This document shows positions 62,442 through 64,000 of a stretch of DNA of 64,000 bases, piece by piece; the first letter of the stretch is position 1; every line of letters begins with the position of its first letter. This DNA is from Halomonas sp. UBA3074 (GTDB taxonomy: Bacteria > Pseudomonadota > Gammaproteobacteria > Pseudomonadales > Halomonadaceae): the NCBI RefSeq assembly GCF_002366715.1, contig NZ_DFBS01000011.1, forward strand, positions 62,001-126,000, read 5' to 3'. A program made the position numbers and the translations under genes. The notes beneath the pieces are model-generated. The model was not told the origin of the DNA and searched no databases. It saw only the letters and a program-made list of their open reading frames with translations.

Positions 62442-63197
62442 ATGAAGCACCGTGAAAGGCTTGGAAAAATTGGGCGCCATAGTTTTTCTTTACTGGCTCG
62501 GCTTGGCCGCTATGAGCTCGCCATGCTGCTTTGCGTTGCGGTACTTTCCGGCGGGGTGTGGGGATTCGTCGCGCTGGCCGATGAAGTCACTGAGGGGGAT
62601 ACCCAGACCGTCGATGAGAGCCTGCTGCTCGCCCTTCGTAATCCCGCCGATCTTAGCGACCCGATCGGGCCAGGCTGGGTCGAGGAAATGGGGCGCGACT
62701 TTACCGCGCTTGGCGGTGTCGGCGTACTGGTACTCATCACGCTGGGCGCCCTGGGCTACCTGTTACTCGCCGGACGCTATCGCGCGGCCCTTTTTGCCGC
62801 GATTGCGGTACCCGGCGGCATACTTCTCAGCACCGTGATGAAGCTGGGCTTTGATCGCCCTCGCCCGGATCTGGTGCCACATGAAGCCATGGTTTACACC
62901 GCAAGCTTTCCCAGCGGCCACTCAATGATGTCTGCGGTGACCTACCTCACCCTGGCCGCGCTACTCACCCGCGTACAGCCCGCACTGAGGCTGAAGGCTT
63001 ACCTTTTGATTCTGGCGATATTACTGACCCTGCTGGTCGGCATAAGCCGCGTCTATCTTGGGGTCCACTGGCCAACTGATGTTCTTGCCGGTTGGACAGC
63101 CGGAGCAAGCTGGGCAGCGCTGTGCTGGATCGTAATGCGCTGGATGCAGCGGCGCGGGCAGGTAGAGACAGGCGTTAGCAGTTCTTTCACTGAATAA
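62442..63197 (+). CDS. PAP2-family membrane phosphatase
   Basis: 251-aa phosphatase with about six helices. The three acid-phosphatase motifs are present: KLGFDRPRPDL (KxxxxxxRP), SFPSGHSMMS (PSGH) and SRVYLGVHWPTDVLAG (SRxxxxxHxxxD). Members dephosphorylate lipid phosphates such as undecaprenyl diphosphate or phosphatidate. ATG 62442 with GGGAG upstream is preferred over 62391. Confidence 0.9.
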   Translation: MKHRERLGKIGRHSFSLLARLGRYELAMLLCVAVLSGGVWGFVALADEVTEGDTQTVDESLLLALRNPADLSDPIGPGWVEEMGRDFTALGGVGVLVLITLGALGYLLLAGRYRAALFAAIAVPGGILLSTVMKLGFDRPRPDLVPHEAMVYTASFPSGHSMMSAVTYLTLAALLTRVQPALRLKAYLLILAILLTLLVGISRVYLGVHWPTDVLAGWTAGASWAALCWIVMRWMQRRGQVETGVSSSFTE

Positions 63198-63597
63198 CGT
63201 GGCTAAAGTAGCGCTGGGCAACACAGTGGATGTTGTCCAGCCATCTGCAAGAAGGAATCTTCTGTTTGTAGCCAACAAAAGGTGCTGATGACATTTAGGC
63301 TAGCCAGCCGTTACGGTTCATCTATCCGCTAAAAATATAATGATATTTTAAAGCTGAAAAATAAGCCTAACGCTTTAGATACAAAGGATAAACTTGCAGC
63401 GGAAACAGGCTCAGCCTGTCAGTCACCTTGTTATTTCCTGGTGATTTCATCAGACCAAGGAAGAGCCAGCTTTTACTTTTAAGTAGGCTCATCAATATAA
63501 TCATGCGCCCTGACACTTTTTGCGCTAATATCAGCCCTCGAAAGCTGCCTTCATACAGCTTAATAAGTCAAACAATTATTTTATAGAGGCAAATATA
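63198..63597. other. Intergenic stretch without recognised gene
   Basis: About 400 bp, AT-rich. The only structure noticed is the small palindrome ACAGGCT-C-AGCCTGT near 63405. The last part probably holds the promoter of the following small gene, which has AGAGGC upstream of its ATG. Confidence 0.5.
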
Positions 63598-63714
63598 ATG
63601 AGCAAAGGCCAAGACAGTAAAAAAAACACTAAGAAGAAACCACTTTTAACAGCTAAAGAAAAGAAAGCTGCAAAATCATCAAAGAAAAGCGAAAAAAATG
63701 TGCTAGGTAATTAA
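63598..63714 (+). CDS. 38-aa lysine-rich small protein
   Basis: Starts MSKGQDSKKNTKKKPLL and continues TAKEKKAAKSSKKSEKN; over 40 percent Lys. ATG at 63598, AGAGGC site 8 nt before, TAA at 63712. Short K-G-Q-D-S-K-K proteins of this form recur in gammaproteobacteria as unnamed hypotheticals (from memory). No function known; nucleic-acid binding is only a guess from charge. It was missed because of its length. Confidence 0.75.
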   Translation: MSKGQDSKKNTKKKPLLTAKEKKAAKSSKKSEKNVLGN

Positions 63715-63824
63715 ACCAGCTTAGCAAGCTGAGCATCCCGGTGCCCTGCCAAGACTATTACCAAACATGCGATATTGTCTAGGCACCGATTATATTAAAT
63801 CAACCTCGCCGCCCCACTCATCAT

Positions 63825-64000
63825 TTAAACAGCCACTTTACGCGCCAACCTTTCTGGTTTAATTGACCACCAAACAAACCAAGCCAAGAAAAACTGTAAA
63901 GGTAAGCGAGCATATAACAACAATTTGTGTAACTCTGGGTATTGCTCAGGATGTAACGCCATATTGATATTGGCAGGATAGACCGCAACTATTAAGGCGA
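63825..64000 (-). CDS. 3' part of a DoxX-like small membrane protein gene
   Basis: The minus strand is open from the window edge to TAA at 63825-63827. The 58 visible codons read AVYPANINMALHPEQYPELH, then LLLYARLPLQFFLAWFVWWS and a basic end, matching the C-terminus of DoxX-like/MauE-like membrane proteins (PAN---AL-P---P and L-RLPLQ--L-W). The rest lies beyond the window. Confidence 0.75.
   Translation of the reverse strand, partial: ALIVAVYPANINMALHPEQYPELHKLLLYARLPLQFFLAWFVWWSIKPERLARKVAV

Overview
The window reads as chromosomal DNA of a moderately halophilic gammaproteobacterium, most probably Halomonas or a close relative in the Halomonadaceae. That placement is an inference from the mix of genes (purMN, dcd-apbC, a long FadE, a complete GlpSTPQUV glycerol ABC transporter beside glpD/K/R, class II ProRS, many short compatible operons) and the even, moderately GC-rich composition; no rRNA or tRNA gene is present to confirm it. 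No CRISPR array, prophage or intact insertion sequence was found.

Layout. 1-8.2 kb: end of the purine operon (purM fragment, purN), then dcd and apbC on the minus strand, a membrane-anchored coiled-coil protein, cobA, a diguanylate cyclase, and phhB with an aromatic aminotransferase. 8.3-15.4 kb: a purine-type permease, a MATE pump, yceI with its cytochrome b561 partner, and fadE. 15.5-26.7 kb: a glycerol island. Six genes encode an ABC importer for glycerol (glpS-T-P-Q-U-V), followed by glpD; glpK and the DeoR-type regulator glpR lie on the opposite strand. Repeated TTCG(A/C)TTT boxes in front of glpS, glpK and glpR look like the operators of one regulon. 26.8-36.6 kb: an SLC13-type carrier with TrkA-C domains, qorA, a glycerophosphodiesterase, nfo, an amidase broken by an in-frame stop, a lipoprotein, proS and a lytic transglycosylase.

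36.6-44.6 kb is the most unusual part. A two-gene minus-strand operon encodes a Tat-exported protein carrying eight 5-residue (H/Y)SRPx repeats and, 7 nt downstream, a fusion of an HPr-kinase-like domain to a PqqD-like domain. This architecture suggests a peptide-modifying kinase and its exported substrate. Next to it runs a plus-strand operon of a cupredoxin-like protein, an EAL phosphodiesterase with a degenerate GGDEF, a DUF3034-type outer-membrane protein and a lipoprotein truncated haemoglobin. It faces a minus-strand pair of a molybdopterin-oxidoreductase-fold periplasmic protein and a GGDEF cyclase.

44.7-64 kb holds mainly housekeeping and mobile-looking accessory genes: slyD, ampG, a SEC-C/TPR protein, an ABC1/UbiB-type kinase, topB, a cytosolic-looking subtilase followed by a free-standing propeptide-like protein, a ParD-like/methionine aminopeptidase pair with its own palindromic operator, a CaCA exchanger, molbindin, a second coiled-coil paralogue with three 35-residue repeats, a GNAT, a PAP2 phosphatase and the end of a DoxX-like gene. 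This right-hand part has decay: a GrpB relic, a frameshifted molybdate transporter and a possible IS630 scrap. Several genes too small or incomplete for ordinary ORF calling were added (44818-44940, 63598-63714, 63825-64000).
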